Below, in pieces: positions 43,364 through 52,524 of a stretch of DNA of 64,000 nt (positions are counted from its first letter, which is position 1; each line of letters begins with the position of its first letter). Made by a program: the position numbers and the translations under genes. Source of the stretch: JBFXJF01 sp050175155 (GTDB lineage Bacteria > Bacillota > Bacilli > Tepidibacillales > Tepidibacillaceae); the NCBI GenBank assembly GCA_050175155.1, contig JBFXJF010000006.1, positions 61,863 through 125,862 of the forward strand, written 5' to 3'. The notes beneath the pieces were generated by a model. That model was given only the letters and a program-made list of their open reading frames with translations, made no database searches and was not told the origin of the DNA.

Positions 43364-44623
43364 TTATACTGCATGTACTTCTTTTATTGTAAATTCTGTT
43401 TTTGCTAGTTTAATAATGTCACCATTCTTAATCGGGTATATTTTATTTGGTATCAGAGCTTTATCATTTAGATAACTTCCATTCTTTGACCCTAAATCCC
43501 TCACTAGATATTCAGTTGAGTCTTCAATTATCTCTATATGTACTCTTGATATCCCATATGAATTTTCTACATAATTGACTGTGTTTGGATTTCTCCCGAT
43601 TATAAAGCTTTTGCAATCCACCTCAATCTCTTCCAACGTTGTTCCTCTATCTATTTTTAAATAGATTTTTTTCCTATTTTTTTTTAGTAACGCGGTTTCA
43701 TCACTTAAAGTTAATAATGTTGTTTTATCTTCTAATCCACTTATAGAACTATATTTTTTTTGATTTATAACTTTTGTTGTTTTTTTGAATTTTGGTCTCC
43801 ATAACTTCATAAAAACATAGGTAATGTCGATAATTATAATCGTTACACCCAGACTAATATAGAATACCCCTTCATTTTGTTTTTCTAAATATAACCTCCA
43901 TAAAATTGCTATTAATAAGATTTCTCCCGAATAAATTAATATTTTTAGACGTTCTGATAAAGGTTTTAAAACTTTTTTGGTAACTAAATTATTAGGTTTT
44001 TCATTACTCAAACTACTTATCAATTGACTATTATTACATTTAGGACTATCTAAGTCGAATTTAAATAATAACTGTTTAAGACTTGAAATATTAAAATAAT
44101 CGTTATCTAAGTATTTAATTATATCCTGATAGAGTCGCGTATCTATATCGACCGAATCATTAAATAGATACATAAAAAGTTTTTTTAATTCAACCTGAAT
44201 TGAATTTTCATCTGGTATCTCTTTTAAAGGAAGGTAGGTGAAATAAAGTTTTTCTGAATCCGCACAAATAAAAATAAAATCTTGGTTAATAATGTAATTT
44301 TTTTCTTCAAGCATATATAATCTACTATCATTAATAATCGAAACAATATTAGAAAACACTTTTAAAGCTTCTTCTAGATGTAAATATTGCATTTTTATGT
44401 AACTAGATAATGTTCTTTTACCCGAGATATCATAACGAAGTTTAATATTAAAATCCGATTCTTCAACTTCAAGTTGCAATAAATTTGGAATATTATTAGA
44501 CAATAGCATTTTTACTTGAATATTATTTAATTGATTAACTTCTAACCCTTTTTCACTCCAAAAAAGGATGCTACTCCCATTTTGTTGTAAGTACTCATAT
44601 TCTAAGTTATATAAATTATTCAT
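43364..44623 (-). CDS. FHA-domain membrane protein with DUF6382-like N-terminus
   Basis: 419 residues. The N-terminal region (about 5-190, LFWSEKGLEVNQL, LRYDISGKRTLSSYIK) fits the DUF6382 domain seen with FHA proteins in Firmicutes. Two membrane helices at about 228-270, then a C-terminal FHA domain (about 333-415) with FIIGRNPNTVNY, ISRVHIEI and DLGSKNGSYLND, the phosphothreonine-binding residues. FHA domains read Thr phosphorylation, so it likely responds to the neighbouring kinase. Its start overlaps the end of cpaF by 8 bp. Confidence 0.82.
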   Translation of the reverse strand: MNNLYNLEYEYLQQNGSSILFWSEKGLEVNQLNNIQVKMLLSNNIPNLLQLEVEESDFNIKLRYDISGKRTLSSYIKMQYLHLEEALKVFSNIVSIINDSRLYMLEEKNYIINQDFIFICADSEKLYFTYLPLKEIPDENSIQVELKKLFMYLFNDSVDIDTRLYQDIIKYLDNDYFNISSLKQLLFKFDLDSPKCNNSQLISSLSNEKPNNLVTKKVLKPLSERLKILIYSGEILLIAILWRLYLEKQNEGVFYISLGVTIIIIDITYVFMKLWRPKFKKTTKVINQKKYSSISGLEDKTTLLTLSDETALLKKNRKKIYLKIDRGTTLEEIEVDCKSFIIGRNPNTVNYVENSYGISRVHIEIIEDSTEYLVRDLGSKNGSYLNDKALIPNKIYPIKNGDIIKLAKTEFTIKEVHAV

Positions 44624-45824
44624 TCACATCTTCACCTCTAAAACCCTCAGTTTTGAGTTTTGATACATTTTTTAATTTATTACCAGTTGGTATTAATTTC
44701 CCTTCTACGAAATCATAGATACTGTTAATAATAAATTCATTGTTATCGACATTAACAATTTCGCTAATTTCTACTATTTTTCTTGAGTTGTCTCGAATTC
44801 TTGCTAGATGAATCATTATATCAATAGCTGAATTTATTTGTTTTCTAATAACCTCTATTGGTAGATTAGCTCCACTTAACACCATTGTTTCTAGCCTACT
44901 AAGCATGTCTACTGTACTATTAGCATGTCCCGTTGATATTGATCCTTCATGTCCAGTGTTCATTGCTTGTAACATATCTAATGCTTCTTTACCACGCACT
45001 TCACCCACTATTATTCTATTCGGCCTCATTCTTAGTGACGTGCGAATAAGATCACTTATAGTTACTTCTCCTTTTCCTTCAGTATTAGCATTCCTCGTTT
45101 CCATACTAACTAGATTGGGAATGTTCTTTATTTGCAGTTCTGCTGAATCCTCTATTGTAATAACCCTTTCATTAGATGGAATATAATTTGACAATATATT
45201 AAGAAACGTTGTTTTTCCTGAACCTGTCCCACCACTAATGAAAATATTATATTTACTAATAACTAATTTTCTAATGAATTCCGCAGCTTCCTCTGTTATT
45301 GTTTCCTTTTCAATAAGATCTTTCATTGTTAAAGCTTTCTCAGGAAATTTCCTTATTGTCATTGTTGGACCCTTTAAAGCAATTGGAGGAAGAACAATAT
45401 TCACACGTGATCCGTCTTTTAATCTTGCATCTACAATTGGAGAAGATTCATTAACTACACGATTTACTTTGGAAACTATAGCTTGTATTATATCCTCAAG
45501 TTTATCTTGGTTTTCAAATTGTATTTCAGCCCTTGAAATAATTCCTTCTCTTTCTATAAATATTTCATTCGCAGAATTTATCATTATTTCTGTAATAGAT
45601 GTATCATTTATTAATGGTTGCAAAACGTCATATGCTCTTAAAGAATTATAAATTCTTTCTACTGTATAAACCTTTTCAGGAATTGTTAAAATTCTTTTCT
45701 CTGAATACTTAAATACTCTTTCTTCAATAAATAAACGCAACTCTTCATCTGAAGTAAAACTAGATAAATCCAAATTGTCTCTAACTTCTTCTTTTAATAA
45801 ATTAATTTCTTTATCGTTAATCAA
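44616..45824 (-). CDS. cpaF: Canonical CpaF/TadA pilus assembly ATPase
   Basis: 402-residue type IV pilus/Tad ATPase. N-terminal region with VERIYNSLRAYDVLQPLIND, PIVDARLKDGSRVNIVLPP, Walker A SGGTGSGKTT at 197-206, Walker B RIIVGEVRGKEA at 270-281, and the His box GHEGSISTGHANS. All catalytic elements are intact. First gene of the Tad-like operon, preceded by the candidate promoter at 45917. It is the expected motor for subunit export, alone in most Tad loci but here joined by a second ATPase. Confidence 0.93.
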   Translation of the reverse strand: MINDKEINLLKEEVRDNLDLSSFTSDEELRLFIEERVFKYSEKRILTIPEKVYTVERIYNSLRAYDVLQPLINDTSITEIMINSANEIFIEREGIISRAEIQFENQDKLEDIIQAIVSKVNRVVNESSPIVDARLKDGSRVNIVLPPIALKGPTMTIRKFPEKALTMKDLIEKETITEEAAEFIRKLVISKYNIFISGGTGSGKTTFLNILSNYIPSNERVITIEDSAELQIKNIPNLVSMETRNANTEGKGEVTISDLIRTSLRMRPNRIIVGEVRGKEALDMLQAMNTGHEGSISTGHANSTVDMLSRLETMVLSGANLPIEVIRKQINSAIDIMIHLARIRDNSRKIVEISEIVNVDNNEFIINSIYDFVEGKLIPTGNKLKNVSKLKTEGFRGEDVNE

Positions 45825-45916
45825 TAGAATCAGTCCTAAGGAAAAAGTTTTAAGTTTTAAAATATTGTACTTTTTATTTCATTTTTTGTTAATTCTTGAC
45901 TTTTTATGATAATATT

Positions 45917-45945
45917 ATAATACTTTAAAATGAAAATATTGTCAC
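45917..45945 (-). promoter_or_regulatory. Candidate sigma-A promoter of the Tad-like operon
   Basis: Read on the minus strand, GTGACA (complement of 45940-45945), a 17-nt spacer and TATTAT (complement of 45917-45922) fit a vegetative promoter. The cpaF start is about 93 bp downstream. Leader sequence between is AT-rich and shows nothing else clear. Confidence 0.45.
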
Positions 45946-46017
45946 TAATTAATTTATATATTTTTACAATTTATTTATATTTGTTCTTTTTAGCCATTTT
46001 CTTACATTAAGTAATAT

Positions 46018-46054
46018 AAAAATACCGCCACCTAAAATGTTTAGGGGGACGGTA
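46018..46054 (-). terminator. Terminator of the small membrane protein gene
   Basis: Imperfect stem TACCG/CGGTA plus CCTAAA/TTTAGG at 46023-46054, followed on the minus strand by TTTTT. It lies 27 bp after the stop of the 107-residue gene. Confidence 0.65.
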
Positions 46055-46080
46055 AGATAACAATAATACTTTCTTCTTAT

Positions 46081-46404
46081 TTACACACTATTTTGAAATG
46101 AAATTAGAAATGTTAAGAAAAAACTTATAACTATAAAAACTATTCCATCAAATACTATTAGGGTTGCAATACTCATGAGTCTCTTATATGTTACATTCTT
46201 CTGTTCTTGTTTTAATAAAATTAATAAAATACTTATGAACCCGAAAATTAAAAACGATAATGATAAATAGAACAGTACATTAGCAAAAGTATCTAAAGAT
46301 TTATTGTAATACCATACATAGATGCGCAATATTGAAACCCAGAAAGAGCTAGTTACTAAGACCTTAAATATAAAAATTAATATATCTTTAGATTTTATGC
46401 TCAT
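46081..46404 (-). CDS. Three-helix membrane protein of unknown function
   Basis: 107 residues with three membrane helices (about 8-28, 38-60, 75-103). I do not recognise it. It is separated from spoVR by 110 bp and from cpaF by 256 bp, and has its own terminator, so it is probably monocistronic. The ATG at 46404 has GAAAGG upstream. Confidence 0.6.
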   Translation of the reverse strand: MSIKSKDILIFIFKVLVTSSFWVSILRIYVWYYNKSLDTFANVLFYLSLSFLIFGFISILLILLKQEQKNVTYKRLMSIATLIVFDGIVFIVISFFLTFLISFQNSV

Positions 46405-46514
46405 ACTTTTCTATCCTTTCAAAAGAGATTTTATTCACTATAAATCATTTTAATTATATATTAATTGTAAATAATATAAACAAGTAGATATGAATTTTTT
46501 CTAAACTTTTTAGA

Positions 46515-47876
46515 TCATAAGAATTTACGATATGATTTTTTGCCATCATAAGAAAATCTAATCAATCTGTTTTCAATAGTAGTTTCTATATGAACCATTC
46601 TTCCCCATAATTTGTAAATATAGGGTAGCGTCTTTTCTAAATAATAAATGTCTAATTCTAATTCTTCATATTGATGTTTTAAATATAGTTCACCATTATT
46701 TAAGTAATCCCCATCAATTACAACTATATAAGGATAACCGCCATTAACTCTTTCATTAATTAGTTGATTCCTTATATTTTGATGGTTTTTTTCTACAATC
46801 ACCCAATTATTGCCTTTCTTTTGGTATAGAAATAAATCTAGTTTACTAATTAAATCATTAGTTAAATAATTTCGTATAAATGATATATCATTTTCAAATT
46901 CTCTTACCTCAAAAATTTTACTCCTCTCAAAATACCCAGCTTTTCTACCCCACTTTTCTTCTAAATCTTCAAATATTTTTAAACCAAGATAATAAGGATT
47001 AATACCCGTTCCTGATCTATTTAATACAGTTGAATTTAGCTTTGCTAGCTCAATCGTTTCCTCTTCTGACAAATCAATTTCCCTTAATATTTTTGTATGC
47101 CAATAAGTTGCCCAACCCTCATTCATAATTTTAGTTTCTATTTGAGGCCAAAAATAAAGCATTTCCTCACGCAACTTTGTCAATATATCGCGTTGCCAAT
47201 CTTCTAATACTTTACTATGTTTCCATATGAATAATAAAATATCTTTTTCAAAGGTATTTACTTTACCCTGATTATTATCTTTAAGAGCGTTATCCTTTTC
47301 AGATAAGTCATCATATCCTGAACTGATGCTCTTATTTGAATGGTTTCCATATTCTGTTATGACTTTGTTTGTCTTTTTTTTGTTAGCATACGGATCTACA
47401 TGTTCTTGAATTGCAATAACAGAGTCTATAAATTCTTCAACTCTTTTTTTTCCGTAATTCGTTTCATAGACTCTAATTCTTTCAGCTGTTCTTGCCATAC
47501 TCTCTACCATATCTCTAGAAGTATTTGCAAAATGAATATTGTTTTTAAAAAAATCAGAATGTGCTAAAACATGAGCTACAATTAATTTGTTTTGAATTAA
47601 ACTATTTCCTTCTAGTAAGAAAGCATAACTAGGATTAGAGTTGATAATTAATTCATAAATTTTCGTTAGTCCCAAATCATATTGTAATTTCAATTTATAA
47701 AAAGCTTTCCCAAAAGACCAGTGAGAATACCTGGTCGGCATACCATATACTCCAAATGTATAGATTATGTCACTAGGACATATCTCATATCTCATGGGGA
47801 ATGGATCAAGTCCTAAATTTATAGCAATATCAGTTATTTCAATTATGGCATTACTTAATTCACTGTTATTATTCAT
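46515..47876 (-). CDS. spoVR: SpoVR-family protein
   Basis: 453 residues. Family segments: DIAINLGLDPFPMRYEICP, YGMPTRYSHWSFGKAF, IAHVLAHSDFFKNN-like VAHVLAHSDFF, MARTAERIRVYETNYGKKRVE and NEGWATYWHTKIL. SpoVR affects spore cortex in B. subtilis, and YcgB in E. coli; the biochemical role is unknown. The frame opens at 47897, but AGGAGG lies inside that extension; ATG 47876 follows it. It overlaps the end of yhbH by 8 bp, so prkA, yhbH and spoVR are co-transcribed, the conserved stress/sporulation module. Confidence 0.92.
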   Translation of the reverse strand: MNNNSELSNAIIEITDIAINLGLDPFPMRYEICPSDIIYTFGVYGMPTRYSHWSFGKAFYKLKLQYDLGLTKIYELIINSNPSYAFLLEGNSLIQNKLIVAHVLAHSDFFKNNIHFANTSRDMVESMARTAERIRVYETNYGKKRVEEFIDSVIAIQEHVDPYANKKKTNKVITEYGNHSNKSISSGYDDLSEKDNALKDNNQGKVNTFEKDILLFIWKHSKVLEDWQRDILTKLREEMLYFWPQIETKIMNEGWATYWHTKILREIDLSEEETIELAKLNSTVLNRSGTGINPYYLGLKIFEDLEEKWGRKAGYFERSKIFEVREFENDISFIRNYLTNDLISKLDLFLYQKKGNNWVIVEKNHQNIRNQLINERVNGGYPYIVVIDGDYLNNGELYLKHQYEELELDIYYLEKTLPYIYKLWGRMVHIETTIENRLIRFSYDGKKSYRKFL

Positions 47877-49038
47877 CTGAATCAGACCTCCTAACATTAG
47901 AAGTCTTTTCTTTAGAAAAAAAAGTAAGTAATGTTTGGTATACTTGTGATCTATCTCTTATAGTAGTATATTTAAATTTTTCATCATCTATATTCTTATA
48001 TACATTCATTAACGTTGATTCTCTATTAAATTGATTAATCTCTCCATAACAAAACATATTAGATATCTTTATTAATTCTAGTGCAAAATGCAAACTTCTG
48101 TCATTATCAGAAGTCAAGTTATCTCCATCAGAAAAATGAAATGGATATATATTATATTTATAAGGAGGATATTTTGCATTAATTATTTCTAATGCCATTT
48201 TATAAGCAGAAGAACATATCGTCCCCCCACTTTCACCCCTAACAAAAAATTCTTCTTCAGTAACCTCTTTCGCCTCAGTATGATGGGCAATAAATACTAT
48301 TTCTAAATCTTTATATTTTGTTCGTAAAAATCTGACCAACCAAAAGAAAAAGGTCCTTGCAATATACTTTTCATAGGTTCCCATTGATCCACTTGTATCC
48401 ATCATAGCAATAATAACTGCACCTGTATTTGGAATAATGACATCATTCCATGTCTTATACCTTAAGTCTTCTACTGATATTTTATCTAAACTTGCTTTTC
48501 CATTTACTATTGAATTTCTTTTAATGTTCTCTAAAATAGTTCTTTTCTTATCGATATTATTAGTTAACCCATTTTTTCTGACATCATTAAAACATATATC
48601 TTTTATAACAATATTCTCTTTTTCCTTATTCTTAAAATTAGGAAGTTCTAAATTAATAAAAAGAATTTCTTCAATCTCCTCTAATGTTACCCCTGCTTCG
48701 TAAATATCATATCCCGGTTTTTCACTTGCCCCTTGTTTAACTTCCTTACCTTTATTTTCTTTTGCAATTATATCCCCGACTTTTGAATCTCCTATGCCTT
48801 GCCCAGTTAATTTTTGCTTTTCAAAGTTATATTTAAATCTATATTCAATAAGTGACTTAACCGGAATTTTTAACATTTCTTTCCCATTAGATAGAATAAT
48901 TCCTTCCTCACTTATTAAGTCCGGTAGGTTTTCTTTTATTGCATCACGCACTTTTTTATTATGTCGTATTTGGTCTTCATAACCTTTTCGGTGTAAAGAC
49001 CAATCCTCATTAGATACAATGAAGAGAGGTTTGTTCAT
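47869..49038 (-). CDS. yhbH: YhbH/YeaH-family protein (DUF444)
   Basis: 389 residues. Begins SNEDWSLHRKGYEDQIRHNKK and has a von Willebrand-like region with AVIIAMMDTSGSMGTYEKYIAR (MIDAS-like DTSGSMG), HHTEAKEVTEEEFFVRGESGGT and YNIYPFHFSDGDNLTSDN. The DUF444 family is consistently paired with PrkA and SpoVR. In B. subtilis yhbH is a sporulation gene. It starts 15 bp after prkA with GAGGGG upstream. Confidence 0.93.
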   Translation of the reverse strand: MNKPLFIVSNEDWSLHRKGYEDQIRHNKKVRDAIKENLPDLISEEGIILSNGKEMLKIPVKSLIEYRFKYNFEKQKLTGQGIGDSKVGDIIAKENKGKEVKQGASEKPGYDIYEAGVTLEEIEEILFINLELPNFKNKEKENIVIKDICFNDVRKNGLTNNIDKKRTILENIKRNSIVNGKASLDKISVEDLRYKTWNDVIIPNTGAVIIAMMDTSGSMGTYEKYIARTFFFWLVRFLRTKYKDLEIVFIAHHTEAKEVTEEEFFVRGESGGTICSSAYKMALEIINAKYPPYKYNIYPFHFSDGDNLTSDNDRSLHFALELIKISNMFCYGEINQFNRESTLMNVYKNIDDEKFKYTTIRDRSQVYQTLLTFFSKEKTSNVRRSDSDE

Positions 49039-49053
49039 CTTATACCCCTCCTA

Positions 49054-50949
49054 TTATCTATTTAGTAAACTACCAACATATTTTAGCAATTCATTTGCAC
49101 ATATTGGGCAATACCTAAACTCCTCCATCAGTTTTTCACTTACCTGATTAATTTTTTTTAATTGAACTTCGTCTGGCATTTTTGATGATGTAGTTATTTT
49201 CACAACATCCTTTAAATCAGCAAACAATTTTTTTTGAATCGCTTCTCTTAAACCATTATGACTCATGTAGTCGAACTTTTTACCCTTTCTAGCAAAAGCC
49301 GAAATTCTAATTAATATCTCTTCTCTAAATGAAGTTTTTGCATTTTCAGATATACCTATTTGTTCTTCAATTGATCTCATTAATCTCTCATCTGGTTCTA
49401 TTTCATCGCCAGTAATTACATCCTTAATAATACTCTTATTACAAAATGCTTCTACATTATCCAAATAATTATTCATCAAAGTTTTAGCTGACTCTTCAAA
49501 TGAATATACAAAGGCTTTCTGTACTTCATTTTTAGCCTTTTCGTCATATTCTTTTCTTGCTATGTAAATATAATTTAAATACTTTTCACGTTCTTCCTTT
49601 GTAATTGAGGGATGTTGTTCCAATCCTTCCTTCAGAGCTCGCAGTAAGTCCAAAGCGTTTATACACTTTCTATCCTCTTTAATTAATGCACTCGAAATAC
49701 GATTTATCACGTATCTCGGATCAATCCCTGACATTCCTTCATCTTGAAACTCATTTTTCAAATCCTTTAAATCTGTTTCATTATAGCCTTCTACATTTTC
49801 GCCATTATATAGACGAAGTTTTTTCATATTATCCATGTTATGTCTTTTAGATTCCCTTAATCTAGTTAGGATAGTAAATATGCTCGCGGTGTATAGCGCA
49901 TGGGGTGCTATATGAATACCTTTTATATCACTTTCACTAATTAATTTTTTATATATTTTTTCTTCTTCAGTCAATTTTAAATTGTAAGGAATAGGCATCA
50001 CGATTATCCTTGATTGTAATGCTTCATTTTTTTTATTATTTATAAAGGTTTTATATTCTGCTTCATTTGTATGTGCAACTATTAGTTCATCAGCTGAAAT
50101 TAATGCAAATCTTCCAGCTTTAAAATTACCCTCTTGAGTTAAAGATAACAAATGCCATAGGAACTTTTCATCGGCTTTTAACATTTCTTGAAACTCCATC
50201 AATCCTCTGTTGGCTTTATTTAGTTCCCCATCAAAGCGATACGCCCTTGGATCAGACTCAGAACCATACTCTGCTATTGTAGAAAAATCTATACTCCCAG
50301 TTAAATCAGCTATATCCTGTGATTTTGGATCGGATGGCGAAAAAGTACCTATTCCAACTCTTTTATCTTCCGACAAAAATACTCTTTCAACTTTAACCTT
50401 TCCAACTTCTCCATTATATTCATTTTCTAATCTTAATTTACATATTGGGCAAAGGTTTCCTTCAACTTTTATTGCAAATTCCTTCTCAAAGTCATTTCTG
50501 AGCCCCTCTGGAATTAAATGAAGGGGTTCCTCATGCATAGGACAACCTTTTATACCATATAAAGCACCTTCTTCAATTCTTGTATAACTTTCTAAACCCC
50601 GTTTTAACATATTAACGATAGTTGACTTGCCACCACTTACCGGACCCATTAAAAGCAATATTCTTTTTCTGACGTCTAGCCTTTTTGCTGCTGTATGAAA
50701 ATATTCTTCTACTAAGCGTTCAATAGTCTCTTCTAATCCAAACAATTGCGAATTGAAAAAATTATACTCCGTAAGTCCGTCTTTCTCCTTTTTCCCAGAG
50801 CTTAAAATAAGATTATAAACCCTTGAATGAGAAGTTTCTGCTATTTTAGGTTTTAACTTTACCATTTCTAAATAGTCCGAAAAAGAGCCTTCCCAAATTA
50901 GTTCTTTTTCCATTTCATGGTACTTTGTTATTTTATTTAAGATATCCAT
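49054..50949 (-). CDS. prkA: PrkA-type AAA+ serine kinase/protease family protein
   Basis: 631 residues. AAA+ P-loop LLLMGPVSGGKSTIVNML near residue 100, a zinc-like Cys cluster (GCPMHEEPLHLIP, NLCPICKLRLENEY), TGSIDFSTIAEYGSESDPRAYRFDGELNKANRGLMEF-like PrkA core segments, LISADELIVAHTNEAEY, and a C-terminal helical domain. PrkA was described as a serine kinase in B. subtilis; later work has suggested an AAA+ protease-like function. The ATG at 50949 has GGAGGAGG upstream. First gene of the prkA-yhbH-spoVR unit. Confidence 0.95.
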   Translation of the reverse strand: MDILNKITKYHEMEKELIWEGSFSDYLEMVKLKPKIAETSHSRVYNLILSSGKKEKDGLTEYNFFNSQLFGLEETIERLVEEYFHTAAKRLDVRKRILLLMGPVSGGKSTIVNMLKRGLESYTRIEEGALYGIKGCPMHEEPLHLIPEGLRNDFEKEFAIKVEGNLCPICKLRLENEYNGEVGKVKVERVFLSEDKRVGIGTFSPSDPKSQDIADLTGSIDFSTIAEYGSESDPRAYRFDGELNKANRGLMEFQEMLKADEKFLWHLLSLTQEGNFKAGRFALISADELIVAHTNEAEYKTFINNKKNEALQSRIIVMPIPYNLKLTEEEKIYKKLISESDIKGIHIAPHALYTASIFTILTRLRESKRHNMDNMKKLRLYNGENVEGYNETDLKDLKNEFQDEGMSGIDPRYVINRISSALIKEDRKCINALDLLRALKEGLEQHPSITKEEREKYLNYIYIARKEYDEKAKNEVQKAFVYSFEESAKTLMNNYLDNVEAFCNKSIIKDVITGDEIEPDERLMRSIEEQIGISENAKTSFREEILIRISAFARKGKKFDYMSHNGLREAIQKKLFADLKDVVKITTSSKMPDEVQLKKINQVSEKLMEEFRYCPICANELLKYVGSLLNR

Positions 50950-51034
50950 AATGCCCTCCTCCCAATTCTAATTATTAATAATTTTATGCCAATACTTTTT
51001 ATTCTTTCTTCTGAAATAAATATTTTTTTATAAT

Positions 51035-51065
51035 AAAAAAACCAGCATACATTAACTGTATCTGG
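51035..51065 (-). terminator. Terminator of the vanZ-like gene
   Basis: Stem CCAG-c-ATACA/TGTAT-c-TGG at 51042-51065 with one mismatch; on the minus strand it is followed by seven T residues. Confidence 0.75.
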
Positions 51066-51088
51066 TAGAACCGACTAAATACCAAAAT

Positions 51089-51712
51089 CTAAATTTTCAC
51101 AAGACTTTTAACTGCTTTATATATAATAAATCCAACCCCCGCTCCAATACTATTCAATATTACGTCATCAATATCTGTACCCCTATAATTAGAAATTAAT
51201 TGAACGCTCTCAATAGATAATGAAAAAAGGATTGCAATAGCAAAAACTCTTATAAACGTTGATAATTTCTTGTACAGTAACGGCAAATAAATTCCTAATG
51301 GAAGTAACATAATTAAATTCCCGATTATCTGGCGATCAAAAACACTATAGTATTTAAAAATAGTTAATGGAATTAGATTAAGCCCTGCCCGATAAGTAAA
51401 CCGAAAATCCAGACTCTCTGCTACACCTTCCCAAGTTAGGTCTCTAAAGAGAATGAAATAGATTGTCAAATACAAAACTGCAAATAGATACACATAAAAA
51501 CTTGATTGAATAAACATTTGAAGATAAGTAAGTTCTTCCCTTCTTAAAAGATCAAAAATTATAAATAAATACAAAGGTAAAAGATTAAGCCCAATCTCTA
51601 ATATACCCGACAAACCCATTGTTTTATATTCCCAAGCATATCTAGCATCAACAAATATATAAGTAATTATTATTACTGGCGCTAGTGCAACTAATCTTTT
51701 TAAAGCTATCAC
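51089..51712 (-). CDS. VanZ-like membrane protein
   Basis: 207 residues with about five membrane helices. The VanZ core is seen in AGLNLIPLTIF, NLIMLLPLGIYLPLLYKKL and SLSIESVQLISNYRGTDIDDVILNSIGAGVGFIIYK, the last being the family signature. VanZ lowers teicoplanin susceptibility in some hosts; most chromosomal members have no proven role. It is the third gene of a minus-strand run with the methyltransferase (21 bp upstream) and the HD protein. Confidence 0.85.
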   Translation of the reverse strand: MIALKRLVALAPVIIITYIFVDARYAWEYKTMGLSGILEIGLNLLPLYLFIIFDLLRREELTYLQMFIQSSFYVYLFAVLYLTIYFILFRDLTWEGVAESLDFRFTYRAGLNLIPLTIFKYYSVFDRQIIGNLIMLLPLGIYLPLLYKKLSTFIRVFAIAILFSLSIESVQLISNYRGTDIDDVILNSIGAGVGFIIYKAVKSLVKI

Positions 51713-51733
51713 CTTTTTTCAACCCCTAAATTA

Positions 51734-52504
51734 TTAAGCCTTTACCGCACATGTTGCAATAAATGTTTTTATATACTTGTCTAATGGAGAGATCCCCCCA
51801 TGGTCATCTTCATAAAATCCAGTTAAAACAAACCCTGCATCTAGTTGTCCTTTAATCTGGTCTTCTAAGCTATGCCCAAAACTAATTGGCTCGTTACTGT
51901 TAATATATTTATTAAGTTCCTCTGTTGTAATACTAGTTAGATCGGAATAAGGTATTGAATGCATTACTTCAAAAATACCTCTTCTAAGTTGATTATAGTC
52001 AAAAATAAAAAGAAGTGGGTTAGCTATTCCGGAAAGTAGCCTTCCCCCTTTTTTCAGAACTCTACTCGCTTCATTCCAAACTAAAATAATATTATCTACG
52101 AATATATTAGACACCGGGTGAACAATCAGGTCGAATTCTTCATTTTTAAAACAAGACAAATCTCTCATGTCTCCTTGTATTGTTCTTATTTTTAGTCCAT
52201 CACGTTTGGCAACATATTCTTCCGATTTCAATTGCTCTATTGAATTATCAAACACAGTTACATTAGCACCTGCAGCAGCTAAAACTGGTCCCTGTTGGCC
52301 CCCTCCGCTTGCTAAGCATAATACCTTTTTATTCAAGAGATCCCCAAACCAATCCTTAGGGACCACTTTTGTAGGAGTAAGTACTATTTCCCACTCACCA
52401 TTTTTAGCAGCTTCTATAGTTTCACTAGATACAGGTTTTGTCCATTCGTTACCAATCTTAACCTCATTATCCCATGCTTTACTATTATATTTAACATAAT
52501 CCAT
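51734..52504 (-). CDS. Class I SAM-dependent methyltransferase
   Basis: 256 residues. The SAM-binding motif I is VLCLASGGGQQGPVLAAAGA near residue 80, followed by VTVFDNSIEQL and the post-motif FDLIVHPVSNIF and ASRVLKKGGRL. The N-terminus starts YNSKAWDNEVK, as in UbiE-like methyltransferases of unknown specificity. Substrate not predictable. Confidence 0.85.
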   Translation of the reverse strand: MDYVKYNSKAWDNEVKIGNEWTKPVSSETIEAAKNGEWEIVLTPTKVVPKDWFGDLLNKKVLCLASGGGQQGPVLAAAGANVTVFDNSIEQLKSEEYVAKRDGLKIRTIQGDMRDLSCFKNEEFDLIVHPVSNIFVDNIILVWNEASRVLKKGGRLLSGIANPLLFIFDYNQLRRGIFEVMHSIPYSDLTSITTEELNKYINSNEPISFGHSLEDQIKGQLDAGFVLTGFYEDDHGGISPLDKYIKTFIATCAVKA

Positions 52505-52524
52505 TTAATTAACCTCTCTTTTAA

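Noticed and set aside
45896..45921. Plus-strand promoter TTGACT...TATAAT
   Set aside because: Spacer is only 14 nt and no plus-strand gene follows; the minus-strand promoter with a 17-nt spacer is a better explanation.
51089..51712. Glycopeptide resistance cluster around vanZ
   Set aside because: No vanA, vanH or vanX genes; chromosomal VanZ-like proteins are common in Bacillota without resistance.
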